Below are positions 7,097 to 14,008 of a stretch of DNA of 29,201 nt, piece after piece. Position 1 is the stretch's first letter; each line of letters starts with the position of its first letter. This DNA is from an uncultured Collinsella sp. (GTDB taxonomy: Bacteria > Actinomycetota > Coriobacteriia > Coriobacteriales > Coriobacteriaceae), in NCBI GenBank assembly GCA_902496845.1, contig CABVCJ010000022.1, positions 1-29,201 on the forward strand, given 5' to 3'. The notes under the pieces are model-generated. The model worked only from the letters and a program-made list of their open reading frames with translations. It made no database searches and was not told the DNA's origin. The position numbers and the translations under genes were made by a program.

Positions 7097-7599
7097 TAGT
7101 TCTCCTCCTTGGCGGCGGCGGCGTCCTCAGCAGCCCACTTGGCCTCGAGAGCGGCCTCCTCAGCCATCTCCTTCTGGATGCGCTGCTCAGCGTTCTTGGC
7201 AGCAACAATCTTGGTCTTGATGGGAAGCTTGTGCTGTGCAAGACGCAGAGCCTCGCGAGCGACCTCCTCGGGCACGCCCTTGACCTCGAACATGATGCGG
7301 CCGGGCTTGACGACGGCCACCCACTCCTCGGGGTTACCCTTACCAGAACCCATGCGAGTCTCGGCAGGCTTCTTGGTGATGGGCTTATCGGGGAAGATCG
7401 TGATGTAGACACGACCGCCACGCTTCATGTAGCGGGTCATGGCAATACGAGCGGCCTCGATCTGACGGTTGGTGATCCAATGGGCCTCGAGAGCCTGGAT
7501 ACCAAACTCGCCGAAATGCAGCTCGGTATTACCCTTGGCCTGGCCCTTCATGGAGCCACGCTGCACCTTGCGGTGAAGAATACGCTTAGGGGCAAGCAC
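7096..7599 (-). CDS. rplP: 50S ribosomal protein L16, with acidic C-terminal extension
   Basis: L16 helps form the tRNA A site of the 50S subunit. The core (residues 1 to about 138) is standard: LAPKRILHRKVQRG at the start, KPGRIMFEV and RLAQHKLPIKTKIV later. The protein has 167 residues, about 25-30 more than usual. The extra tail is an Ala/Glu/Lys-rich helix-prone stretch of unknown use. Start is GTG and overlaps the rpsC stop by one base (TAGTG). Confidence 0.96.
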   Translation of the reverse strand: MLAPKRILHRKVQRGSMKGQAKGNTELHFGEFGIQALEAHWITNRQIEAARIAMTRYMKRGGRVYITIFPDKPITKKPAETRMGSGKGNPEEWVAVVKPGRIMFEVKGVPEEVAREALRLAQHKLPIKTKIVAAKNAEQRIQKEMAEEAALEAKWAAEDAAAAKEEN

Positions 7600-8309
7600 T
7601 ACTGACCCCTCCTCTCGGAGTTACGACGACGAGGACGGGAAGAGCCCTCGAGTGCAGGGTTGGGAACAGGCTGGCCCGGGAGCTTCTCGCCCAGGTAGAT
7701 CCAGACCTTCACGCCGCAGGCACCCATGGTGGTGCTGGCGACAGCCGTGCCGTAGTCGATCTTGGCGCGGAGGGTGTGCAGAGGCACGCGACCCTCACGG
7801 TACCACTCACGACGGCCCATCTCGGCACCGCCGAGACGACCGGAGCACTGGATACGGATGCCCTTGGCGCCGGCCTTGCGGGCGGACTGGACAGCCTTGC
7901 GCATAGCGCGACGGAAGGCAACGCGGCCCTCGAGCTGCTCAGCGATGGACTGAGCAACGAGGTTGGCGTCGAGCTCGGGGCGCTTGATCTCGACAACGTC
8001 GACGGAGAGCTGGCCCTTGGAGACGCCAGCGACCTTCTCGAGCTCGGTGCGGAGGGTATCGATCTCGGCACCCTTCTTACCGATGACAACGCCGGGGCGA
8101 GCGGTGAGGATGATGACCTTCACCTTGTCGCCAGCGCGCTCGATCTCGACGCGGGAGACAGCTGCGCGGGAAAGACGCTTCTCGAGGTACTTGCGGATCT
8201 CGAGATCGTTACCGAGGGTCTTAGCGTAATCCTTCTCTGCGAACCAGCGGGAGCGCCAGTTCTCGGTGATGCCAAGACGGAAGCCGGTGGGGTAGACTTT
8301 CTGACCCAT
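7599..8309 (-). CDS. rpsC: 30S ribosomal protein S3
   Basis: A 236-residue protein at the mRNA entry channel. It opens MGQKVYPTGFRLGI, has the type II KH domain with GKKG at 77-80, and the C-terminal S3 domain (GRLGGAEMGRREWYREGRVP). The tail is basic (SSRPRRRNSERRGQ). Coupled to rplP by a one-base overlap, and 6 bp after the rplV stop. Confidence 0.98.
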   Translation of the reverse strand: MGQKVYPTGFRLGITENWRSRWFAEKDYAKTLGNDLEIRKYLEKRLSRAAVSRVEIERAGDKVKVIILTARPGVVIGKKGAEIDTLRTELEKVAGVSKGQLSVDVVEIKRPELDANLVAQSIAEQLEGRVAFRRAMRKAVQSARKAGAKGIRIQCSGRLGGAEMGRREWYREGRVPLHTLRAKIDYGTAVASTTMGACGVKVWIYLGEKLPGQPVPNPALEGSSRPRRRNSERRGQ

Positions 8310-8315
8310 ACAGCT

Positions 8316-8687
8316 TTACGCCTCCTTTCGAGGAGCAACGACGACGGTGATGTGGGAAGTACGCTTCAGAATGCGAGAAGCGGAACCCTTGGCGCGGGGA
8401 CGGATGCGCTTAAGCGTCGGACCCTCGTCAACATAGGCAGCGGCGACAACCAGGTTGTCGGCACGCAGACCGTTGTTGTTCTCGGCGTTCGCAACGGCGG
8501 AACGGAGAACCTTCTCGACATCCACGGCGACGGCGCGGTCGCAGAAGTGGAGGATGTCGAAGGCCTGAGCGACAGGCTTGCGGCGGATCAGATCGACCAC
8601 CAGGCGGGCCTTGCTGGGGGAAACACGCACGTACTTAGCGACGGCGCGAACCTCGGTGGCCTCAGTTTCAATAGACTTAGTTGCCAT
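8316..8687 (-). CDS. rplV: 50S ribosomal protein L22
   Basis: A 123-residue exit-tunnel protein. The early segment AVAKYVRVSPSKARLVVDLIR and the loop region PRAKGSASRILKRTSHITVVV are characteristic; the latter beta-hairpin lines the tunnel and is where macrolide-resistance changes arise in other species. The N terminus has about a dozen extra residues before the conserved core. Starts 14 bp after rpsS. Confidence 0.97.
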   Translation of the reverse strand: MATKSIETEATEVRAVAKYVRVSPSKARLVVDLIRRKPVAQAFDILHFCDRAVAVDVEKVLRSAVANAENNNGLRADNLVVAAAYVDEGPTLKRIRPRAKGSASRILKRTSHITVVVAPRKEA

Positions 8688-8701
8688 TTACGGTTAACCC
8701 C

Positions 8702-8962
8702 CTATTTGGCCTTGTGGCCACGGAACGTACGAGTCGGCGCGAACTCGCCGAGCTTGTGACCAACCATGGACTCGGTAACATACACGGGCACATGCTTGCG
8801 GCCGTCGTGGACGGCGATGGTGTGACCAACCATCTCGGGGAAGATGGTGGACGCGCGGGACCAGGTCTTCACGACGTCCTTCTTGCCAGCCTCGTTCATC
8901 GCGGTGATACGCGAGAGAAGGCGAGTCTCCACGAACGGGCCCTTTTTGAGACTTCTGCTCAT
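8702..8962 (-). CDS. rpsS: 30S ribosomal protein S19
   Basis: An 86-residue protein of the 30S head. MSRSLKKGPFV at the start and the block near residues 53-77 (HDGRKHVPVYVTESMVGHKLGEF) are diagnostic. ATG with an AGGAGAAAG ribosome site; 32 bp after the rplB stop. Confidence 0.98.
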   Translation of the reverse strand: MSRSLKKGPFVETRLLSRITAMNEAGKKDVVKTWSRASTIFPEMVGHTIAVHDGRKHVPVYVTESMVGHKLGEFAPTRTFRGHKAK

Positions 8963-8994
8963 AAGTGCTTTCTCCTAAAACTCGGTATCCGAAA

Positions 8995-9825
8995 TTACTT
9001 CTTACGGCGACGAATGATGTGCTGGTTCGAGACCTTCTTCTTCTTGCGCGTACGAAGGCCCTTCGTCGGCTTACCCCAGGGGGTAACAGAGGGACGACCA
9101 GAGGTGTGGTTCTTGCCCTCGCCACCGCCGTGCGGGTGGTCGACAGGGTTCATGACGGTACCGCGGACGGTCGGGCGCACGTTCATGTGACGCTTACGGC
9201 CGGCCTTGCCGATGACGATGTTGGCGTGATCGGCGTTGCCGACCTCACCGACGGTGGCGCGGCAGGTAACGAGGATGCGGCGCATCTCGGAGGAAGGCAT
9301 ACGGACGATAGCGTACTTGCCCTCCTTACCCATCAGCTGGCAGGAGTTACCGGCGGAACGGGCGATAGCAGCACCCTTGCCCGGCTGGAACTCGACGGCG
9401 TGGATGAGCGTACCGACGGGGATGTCGGCGAGGGGCAGAGCGTTGCCCGGCTTGATGTCGGCGTCAGAACCGGACATGATGGTCTGACCGACCTCGAGGC
9501 CCTTGGGGGCCAGGATGTAGCGCTTCTCACCGTCAGCGTAGTGCAGCAGAGCGATGCGAGCGGAACGGTTCGGATCGTACTCGATCGTGGCAACCTTGGC
9601 GGGCACGCCGTCCTTGTTGCGCTTGAAGTCGATCACGCGGTAACGACGCTTCACGCCGCCGCCCTGGTGGCGGGTGGTGATGCGGCCGTTATTGTTACGA
9701 CCGGCCTTCTTGGGCAGGGGCTCGAGAAGAGACTTCTCGGGCTTGGTGCAGGTGATCTCGGAGAAATCGGAGATCGTCTGCCAACGCCTACCAGCGGAGG
9801 TCGGCTTAAGGTGCTTTACAGCCAT
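8995..9825 (-). CDS. rplB: 50S ribosomal protein L2
   Basis: A 276-residue protein required for peptidyl transferase activity and subunit joining. MAVKHLKPTSAGRRW opens the protein, and the NPVDHPHGGGEG motif near the C terminus is the L2 signature. The frame stays open 25 codons upstream, but conserved sequence and an AAAGGGA ribosome site fix the ATG at 9825. The tail ends in KKKKVSNQHIIRRRKK. It is separated from rplW by 179 bp of structured sequence. Confidence 0.98.
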   Translation of the reverse strand: MAVKHLKPTSAGRRWQTISDFSEITCTKPEKSLLEPLPKKAGRNNNGRITTRHQGGGVKRRYRVIDFKRNKDGVPAKVATIEYDPNRSARIALLHYADGEKRYILAPKGLEVGQTIMSGSDADIKPGNALPLADIPVGTLIHAVEFQPGKGAAIARSAGNSCQLMGKEGKYAIVRMPSSEMRRILVTCRATVGEVGNADHANIVIGKAGRKRHMNVRPTVRGTVMNPVDHPHGGGEGKNHTSGRPSVTPWGKPTKGLRTRKKKKVSNQHIIRRRKK

Positions 9826-10004
9826 TACAATCCCTTTCAATAGGAATCCGTTAGCCATCGCAGACAGGGATTCGAGGTTCTGCCTCGGGTGCGATGACAC
9901 CGGACGTATACACGGTTCCGGGCGTGTCCATTTTATACGCCCAAAACCTTGAGCCCTCGCCTCCCCTAGTTGGGAGGCATGAGCTCACTCAACAGCAGCG
10001 AGTC
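9826..10004 (-). promoter_or_regulatory. Structured intergenic leader before rplB
   Basis: Read on the minus strand, three stem-loops can form in order. A 7-bp stem GCCTCCC/GGGAGGC (9959-9965 with 9972-9978) has an outer GAGC/GCTC extension. GGGCGT/ACGCCC (9920-9925 with 9937-9942) has an 11-base loop. A perfect 7-bp outer stem (9856-9862 with 9890-9896) encloses a CGAGG/CCTCG hairpin. A 26-bp motif at 9906-9931 is shared with the rplC upstream region. There is no coding frame of interest. Candidate internal promoter or L2 leader RNA. Confidence 0.5.
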
Positions 10005-10292
10005 TTAGGCCTGGTTACCAAAGACCTCGATGGTGTCGCCCTCGGCCAGCGTGACGATGGCCTTCTTCCAAGAACGGGTCTTGCCGGCGACATAGCGCAC
10101 GCGCTTGGTCTTGGGCTTGACCGTCAGGGTGTTCACGCGAACGACCTTGACGCCGAAGATCTCCTCGACAGCGTCCTTGATCTGATACTTGTTAGCATCC
10201 TTGGCGACCTCGAACGTGTACTTGTTCTGCTCCATGCCGGAGAAGGAACGCTCGGACACGATCGGACGGATGATGATCTCGTGGGCGGTCAT
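10005..10292 (-). CDS. rplW: 50S ribosomal protein L23
   Basis: A 95-residue protein at the tunnel exit, docking site for trigger factor and SRP. MTAHEIIIRPIVSERSF and YTFEVAKDANKYQIKDAVEEIFGVKV are typical. ATG directly follows the rplD stop (TAAATG), so translation is probably coupled. Confidence 0.97.
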   Translation of the reverse strand: MTAHEIIIRPIVSERSFSGMEQNKYTFEVAKDANKYQIKDAVEEIFGVKVVRVNTLTVKPKTKRVRYVAGKTRSWKKAIVTLAEGDTIEVFGNQA

Positions 10293-10919
10293 TTAAGCAA
10301 GCACCTCCCCGAAGTGAGCGGCGATGTCGGCGGGCATCAGCACAGCGTTGTTGTTGACGAGATCGTAGGTGTTGGCCTCGTCGGCAGTGATGATGAACGT
10401 CTTGGGAATGTTGCGGAACGACAGGTAGGCGTTGACGTCCTCATCGCGAACGATGATGGTCAGACGCTTGCCCTCAAGGCCGAGAGCCTTGAGCATGGCG
10501 ACGGCAGCCTTGGTGGAAGGCTTCTCGAAGCCGTAGTCGTCGACGAGCACGAGCTCGCCATCGGCCAGCTTGGCGGACAGCGCGGAGCGCATAGCCAGCT
10601 TGACCTCCTTGTTGTTCATACGCTTAGCGTAGGAACGGGGCTTGGGGGCGAAGACAACGCCACCGTGACGCCACTGGGCAGCACGGATGGAACCCTGGCG
10701 GGCACGGCCGGTGCCCTTCTGACGCCAAGGCTTCTTGCCGCCACCGGAAACCTCAGAGCGGCCCTTAGCAGACTGGGTGCCCTGACGCCAAGAGGCCATC
10801 TGGCACTTGACGATGTGGTGCATAACGTGGATGTTCGGCTCGATGCCGTACACCTCAGCGGCGAGCTCGGCCTCGGCGACCTTCTTGCCCTCGCTGTTTT
10901 TTACTTCAAACTTTGCCAT
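10293..10919 (-). CDS. rplD: 50S ribosomal protein L4
   Basis: A 208-residue protein with the extended tunnel loop (GGGKKPWRQKGTGRARQG near residues 60-77) and a globular domain. In E. coli, L4 also represses the S10 operon through its leader RNA. Here the leader upstream of the detached rplC gene is the natural place to look for such control. ATG start, 46 bp after rplC. Confidence 0.98.
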   Translation of the reverse strand: MAKFEVKNSEGKKVAEAELAAEVYGIEPNIHVMHHIVKCQMASWRQGTQSAKGRSEVSGGGKKPWRQKGTGRARQGSIRAAQWRHGGVVFAPKPRSYAKRMNNKEVKLAMRSALSAKLADGELVLVDDYGFEKPSTKAAVAMLKALGLEGKRLTIIVRDEDVNAYLSFRNIPKTFIITADEANTYDLVNNNAVLMPADIAAHFGEVLA

Positions 10920-10965
10920 TTAAGTGTTCTCCTTGGTATGACGCTGGGCTAAATGGGCTGGGCCC

Positions 10966-11586
10966 TTAGGCCATACGGATGGCGACGAGACCATTCTTGG
11001 CACCCGGGACAGCGCCCTTGACCAAGATGAGGTTCTGCTCGGCATCGATGCGGACAACGGAAAGGTTCTTGACGGTAACGCGCTCGTTACCCATGTGACC
11101 GGCCATCTTGACGCCCTTGAGGACGCGCGCAGGATAGGCGCACTGACCGATAGAACCGGGGTGACGCTGGAAGTGAGAACCATGCGTCATAGGACCGCGG
11201 CGCTGACCCCAGCGCTTGATGCGACCCTGGAAGCCCTTACCCTTGGAGGTACCGATGACGTCGACCTTCTCGACATCAGCGAAATCAGCGACGGTGACGA
11301 CCTCGCCGACCTTGTGCTCCTCGCCGTTCTCGACGCGGACCTCACGAAGGAAACGGACAGGCTCGACGCCAGCCTTGGCGAAGTGACCAGCCATGGGCTT
11401 GTTCACGTTCTTGGCCTTGATGTCGCCGAAACCGATCTGGACGGCGTCATAGCCGTCGGTTGCCTGAGTTTTAACCTGCGAGACAGCGCAGGGGCCAGCC
11501 TGGATGACCGTGACGGGAACGACGTTGTCGTCCTCGTCCCAAACCTGGGTCATGCCAATCTTGCGGCCGAGAATCATGCTGATCAA
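10966..11586 (-). CDS. rplC: 50S ribosomal protein L3
   Basis: A 206-residue early assembly protein near the peptidyl transferase centre. GRKIGMTQVWDEDDNVVPVTVI near the start and the region HGSHFQRHPGSIGQC are diagnostic. Two starts are possible: TTG at 11586 (ISM before the core) or ATG at 11577. I prefer TTG because relatives commonly begin MI-x-x-I-x-G-K/R-K and GGGA sits about 7 bases before the TTG, while the ATG lacks a close ribosome site. First gene of block A, with 451 bp of noncoding DNA upstream. rpsJ, its usual upstream neighbour, lies 14 kb away. Confidence 0.95.
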   Translation of the reverse strand: MISMILGRKIGMTQVWDEDDNVVPVTVIQAGPCAVSQVKTQATDGYDAVQIGFGDIKAKNVNKPMAGHFAKAGVEPVRFLREVRVENGEEHKVGEVVTVADFADVEKVDVIGTSKGKGFQGRIKRWGQRRGPMTHGSHFQRHPGSIGQCAYPARVLKGVKMAGHMGNERVTVKNLSVVRIDAEQNLILVKGAVPGAKNGLVAIRMA

Positions 11587-11593
11587 GATATGA

Positions 11594-11644
11594 TCCCAAC
11601 TCTCGCGTGGTCTTGGGACAATGCGTACACCACCGAGCGTACGC
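11594..11644 (-). promoter_or_regulatory. Hairpins in the rplC leader
   Basis: GCGTAC/GTACGC (11623-11628 with 11639-11644) and TCCCAA/TTGGGA (11594-11599 with 11613-11618, 13-base loop) can form just before the rplC start. The second stem would bury the GGGA that serves as ribosome site for the TTG start. This is a possible autoregulatory switch; pairing was judged by eye. Confidence 0.35.
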
Positions 11645-11770
11645 CCCTAGAGGACCACTACTTACACGACGTGCTCCCCAGCCTTGTATTTCGCCCGGAC
11701 TACCTGACAACCCTATTAAGCAGGCATTTTGTCCAGCCAGAATACTCCCCTGGTTACACACAGCTGTTTA

Positions 11771-11796
11771 GTATACACGGCTGCGGGCGTATCCAT
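11771..11796 (-). promoter_or_regulatory. 26-bp motif upstream of rplC, shared with rplB and rpsL regions
   Basis: Contains GTATACACGG and GGGCGTATCC on the plus strand. It matches 23 of 26 bases at 9906-9931 and about 15 of 19 at 29051-29069. On the minus strand it includes a TATACT -10-like hexamer (11770-11775) and abuts TAAACA (11765-11770), which sits where the -35 lies in the rpsL promoter. The rest of the 451-bp gap 11587-12037 holds no gene. Confidence 0.5.
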
Positions 11797-11845
11797 CGAG
11801 ATTCATATTTCACTCACATTGTTTACGCAGGTAAAGTGCGTGGCA

Positions 11846-12002
11846 CGTCTCCCGAGCACGGCGGAGGGCCGGAGAAATATATTAAGGTCCCTGCTCTACA
11901 GTCCTGCGCAAGACGAAGGCCACATTAAGTGGCCTTCTTTGCGTGCGGAACTCGCGATGACCTTAATATATTTCTCCGGCCCTCCGCCGTGCTCGGGAGA
12001 CG
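11846..12002. repeat. Perfect 44-bp inverted repeat with nested hairpin
   Basis: Arms 11846-11889 and 11959-12002 are exact reverse complements over 44 bp. They enclose 69 bp that itself contains a 9-bp hairpin GAAGGCCAC/GTGGCCTTC around 11915-11937. The element lies between the histidine phosphatase stop and rplC. It could end the phosphatase transcript, represent a MITE-like insertion, or reflect a local inverted duplication. No clear target-site duplication was seen. Confidence 0.85.
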
Positions 12003-12037
12003 ACACGTTGATGTCTGCTTAACTCTGCTCGTTCAGG

Positions 12038-12664
12038 CTAATGACTTTGTTGAGGGTCCACTATTTGCTGGAGAGTGAACTTGCATTGGGACCCGTCGCT
12101 CTCTCCTTGCAAATCTTCCTCGTCAAAATCGAAGATCATGATCGCACAGTTGGGGAGTTTTGCTGGGAGCTCGAAGCCCTCTGGGGCTGCAGCCTTGATG
12201 AATTGGCGGCTGGCGCTGCCGTGGCTTACTGCTAGGAGGGTTTCGATGCCCTCAGAGCCCATGATATTGGTGAGGGTGGCTACCATGCGCTCTTGCAGCG
12301 CGCGGCTTCCTTCTCCTCCGAAGGGGACCAAGTCCTCGCCGGGATCCCAGACGTCGGTGGGTAGCGCGTTGTGGGGGCCTTCTTCGAAGGTTCCGTAGCA
12401 GCGCTCGATGATGCCTTTGCAGGGCTCGACAGCAGCGTCCGGACCGAGGAGCTCGCATGCGACGAGCTGAGCTGTATCCATGGCTCGACCCAAAGGCGAC
12501 GAGACCACTTTGTCGGGGACGGCGCCGTGGGCCTTGAGCCATGCGACTGCCATTCCCGCTTGCTTGCGGCCCAGATCGGTCAACGGTGAATCGCAGCGAC
12601 CCTGGACGAGCTTTTTGACGTTGAATTCCGTCTGACCATGACGAAGTAGATATAGACGCTTCAT
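12038..12664 (-). CDS. Histidine phosphatase (phosphoglycerate mutase-like) family protein
   Basis: This 208-residue protein belongs to the histidine phosphatase superfamily. LLRHGQTEFN (6-15) carries the phospho-accepting His9 with Arg8; Arg60, Glu87 and the second His148 (AVSHGS) complete the usual active site. Members include cofactor-dependent phosphoglycerate mutases, CobC-like and broad-specificity sugar or nucleotide phosphatases; length and motifs do not settle which. No signal peptide, so cytosolic. Starts 39 bp after the cation transporter gene with GGGGAG upstream, and is probably cotranscribed with it. Confidence 0.9.
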   Translation of the reverse strand: MKRLYLLRHGQTEFNVKKLVQGRCDSPLTDLGRKQAGMAVAWLKAHGAVPDKVVSSPLGRAMDTAQLVACELLGPDAAVEPCKGIIERCYGTFEEGPHNALPTDVWDPGEDLVPFGGEGSRALQERMVATLTNIMGSEGIETLLAVSHGSASRQFIKAAAPEGFELPAKLPNCAIMIFDFDEEDLQGESDGSQCKFTLQQIVDPQQSH

Positions 12665-12703
12665 GCTCTCCCCTTCTGTATACCTAGCTTTACCGGCGCA
12701 GCC

Positions 12704-13864
12704 CTACTCGTGGGTATGGCCTACGTAGTCTTCGTCGATCGTGATTTTGGCGACCGACTTGGGGTATTCCGATTCGACCCGTTTCGCCAGCGCGCGCTTT
12801 AGGTCCTCGGCGCTCATCTGCAGATCCGAGGGTCGCACGCAGTCAAAAATCACATTGGTGTGCGTGGGACCCGGCACACAGCGCAGATCGTGAATTGTAA
12901 GGCGGCTATCGATCTGTTGAGCCATGGCGTTAATGCGTAAACGCATGCTCGCCACATTGGGGTCATCGGTCACGATTGGATCGTAGTGAAGCGTGACAAT
13001 CATGCCGTCTTCGTTCCTAAACGCCTGCTCGATGTTATCGAGCATGTCGTGACTTTCCAGCGGGCTGGCCTCGGCTGCCATCTCGGCGTGAGCGCTTGCG
13101 AACTTCCTGCCCGGGCCGTAGTCGTGAACCATCAGATCGTGAACGCCCAAAACGCCGGGGTAGCTCATGATCTTGTCTCGAATGTGCTTGACCAGCTTAG
13201 GATCGGGCGTCTGGCCCAAAAGCGGGCTCACCGTATCCTGGATGAGTTCAAAGCCGCTCCAGCCAATATAGGCGCCAACGGCAAGGCCGACCCATGCGTC
13301 AAGATTGATGTGTGTCACCTGCGAAACAATTGCGCACGCCAACACGGCGCCCGTGGCAAGGACATCGTTCTTGGAATCTTGCGCGGTCGCATGCAGCGTC
13401 TCGGACTCAATGCGATCGCCGAGCTTTTGGTTGAGGGCCGCCATCCAGAGCTTTACGACCATCGAAAGCACTAGAACAGCCACCAGGGCAAGCGAGAACT
13501 CGACAGGTTCGGGGTGGATGACGCGCTCAACCGAGGACTTCACCAGCTCAACGCCAATCAGCAGAACGAGGGCCGCCACGACCAATCCCGAGAGATACTC
13601 GTAGCGACCGTGGCCGTAAGGATGCTCGGGGTCGGCCGGCTTGCTCGCCAGCTTAAAGCCCAGCACGCTCACGATATTCGAGCTGGCATCGGACAAGTTG
13701 TTCATGGCATCCGCCACAATCGAAACCGATCCCGAAACCACACCAATGGCACCCTTCGCAGCGCAAAGCGCAACATTGGCGACAATACACACCATGCCCG
13801 CTAACGTGCCCACACGCGCACGATCGCCCTGTGCGCGCTTAACAATCCACTCGACCATCTTCAT
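12704..13864 (-). CDS. Cation diffusion facilitator (CDF) metal exporter
   Basis: This 386-residue membrane protein exports divalent metal by proton antiport. The N-terminal half has about six hydrophobic segments (roughly 20-200). The metal site is ADAMNNLSD in helix 2 (Asp52, Asn55/Asn56, Asp59) and DSKND in helix 5 (Asp163, Asp167). HPYGHGRYEY at 81-90 is the CDF signature. DxxxD in helix 5, instead of HxxxD, is more common in manganese or iron/zinc-type members, so manganese is a reasonable but unproven guess. A cytoplasmic domain from about 220 to the end is longer than a minimal CDF tail, and the protein ends GHTHE. A terminator precedes the gene, so it has its own promoter; none was clearly identified. 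Confidence 0.92.
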   Translation of the reverse strand: MKMVEWIVKRAQGDRARVGTLAGMVCIVANVALCAAKGAIGVVSGSVSIVADAMNNLSDASSNIVSVLGFKLASKPADPEHPYGHGRYEYLSGLVVAALVLLIGVELVKSSVERVIHPEPVEFSLALVAVLVLSMVVKLWMAALNQKLGDRIESETLHATAQDSKNDVLATGAVLACAIVSQVTHINLDAWVGLAVGAYIGWSGFELIQDTVSPLLGQTPDPKLVKHIRDKIMSYPGVLGVHDLMVHDYGPGRKFASAHAEMAAEASPLESHDMLDNIEQAFRNEDGMIVTLHYDPIVTDDPNVASMRLRINAMAQQIDSRLTIHDLRCVPGPTHTNVIFDCVRPSDLQMSAEDLKRALAKRVESEYPKSVAKITIDEDYVGHTHE

Positions 13865-13936
13865 CCGCCCCCACGGTACTACTTATATATCTATTGCTTG
13901 ACCGGATTGTAGTGTAGCCACTTTGTCCCCCAGATA

Positions 13937-13970
13937 CAAAAAGGCCGCAGCCCACACGGGCCGCGGCCTT
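13937..13970 (-). terminator. Terminator after the EIIC gene / fatty acid operon
   Basis: Stem AAGGCCGCAGCCC (13941-13953) and GGGCCGCGGCCTT (13958-13970) with one mismatch and a 4-base loop. On the minus strand it runs into TTTTT. A second hairpin at 13977-14001 (CGACAAAGGGA with TCCTTTTGTCG) lies between it and the EIIC stop. Confidence 0.9.
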
Positions 13971-14008
13971 GGAACACGACAAAGGGATCGTCCTTTTGTC
14001 GCACAGGT

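Noticed and set aside
9826..9900. N-terminal extension of L2 by 25 residues
   Set aside because: The extra codons lie in the structured leader, match nothing in L2, and a ribosome site precedes the internal ATG at 9825.
11846..12002. Invertible promoter controlling rplC
   Set aside because: No recombinase gene lies nearby, no convincing promoter is seen inside the 69-bp centre, and switching off an essential ribosomal operon would be lethal. Kept only as an inverted repeat of unknown cause.
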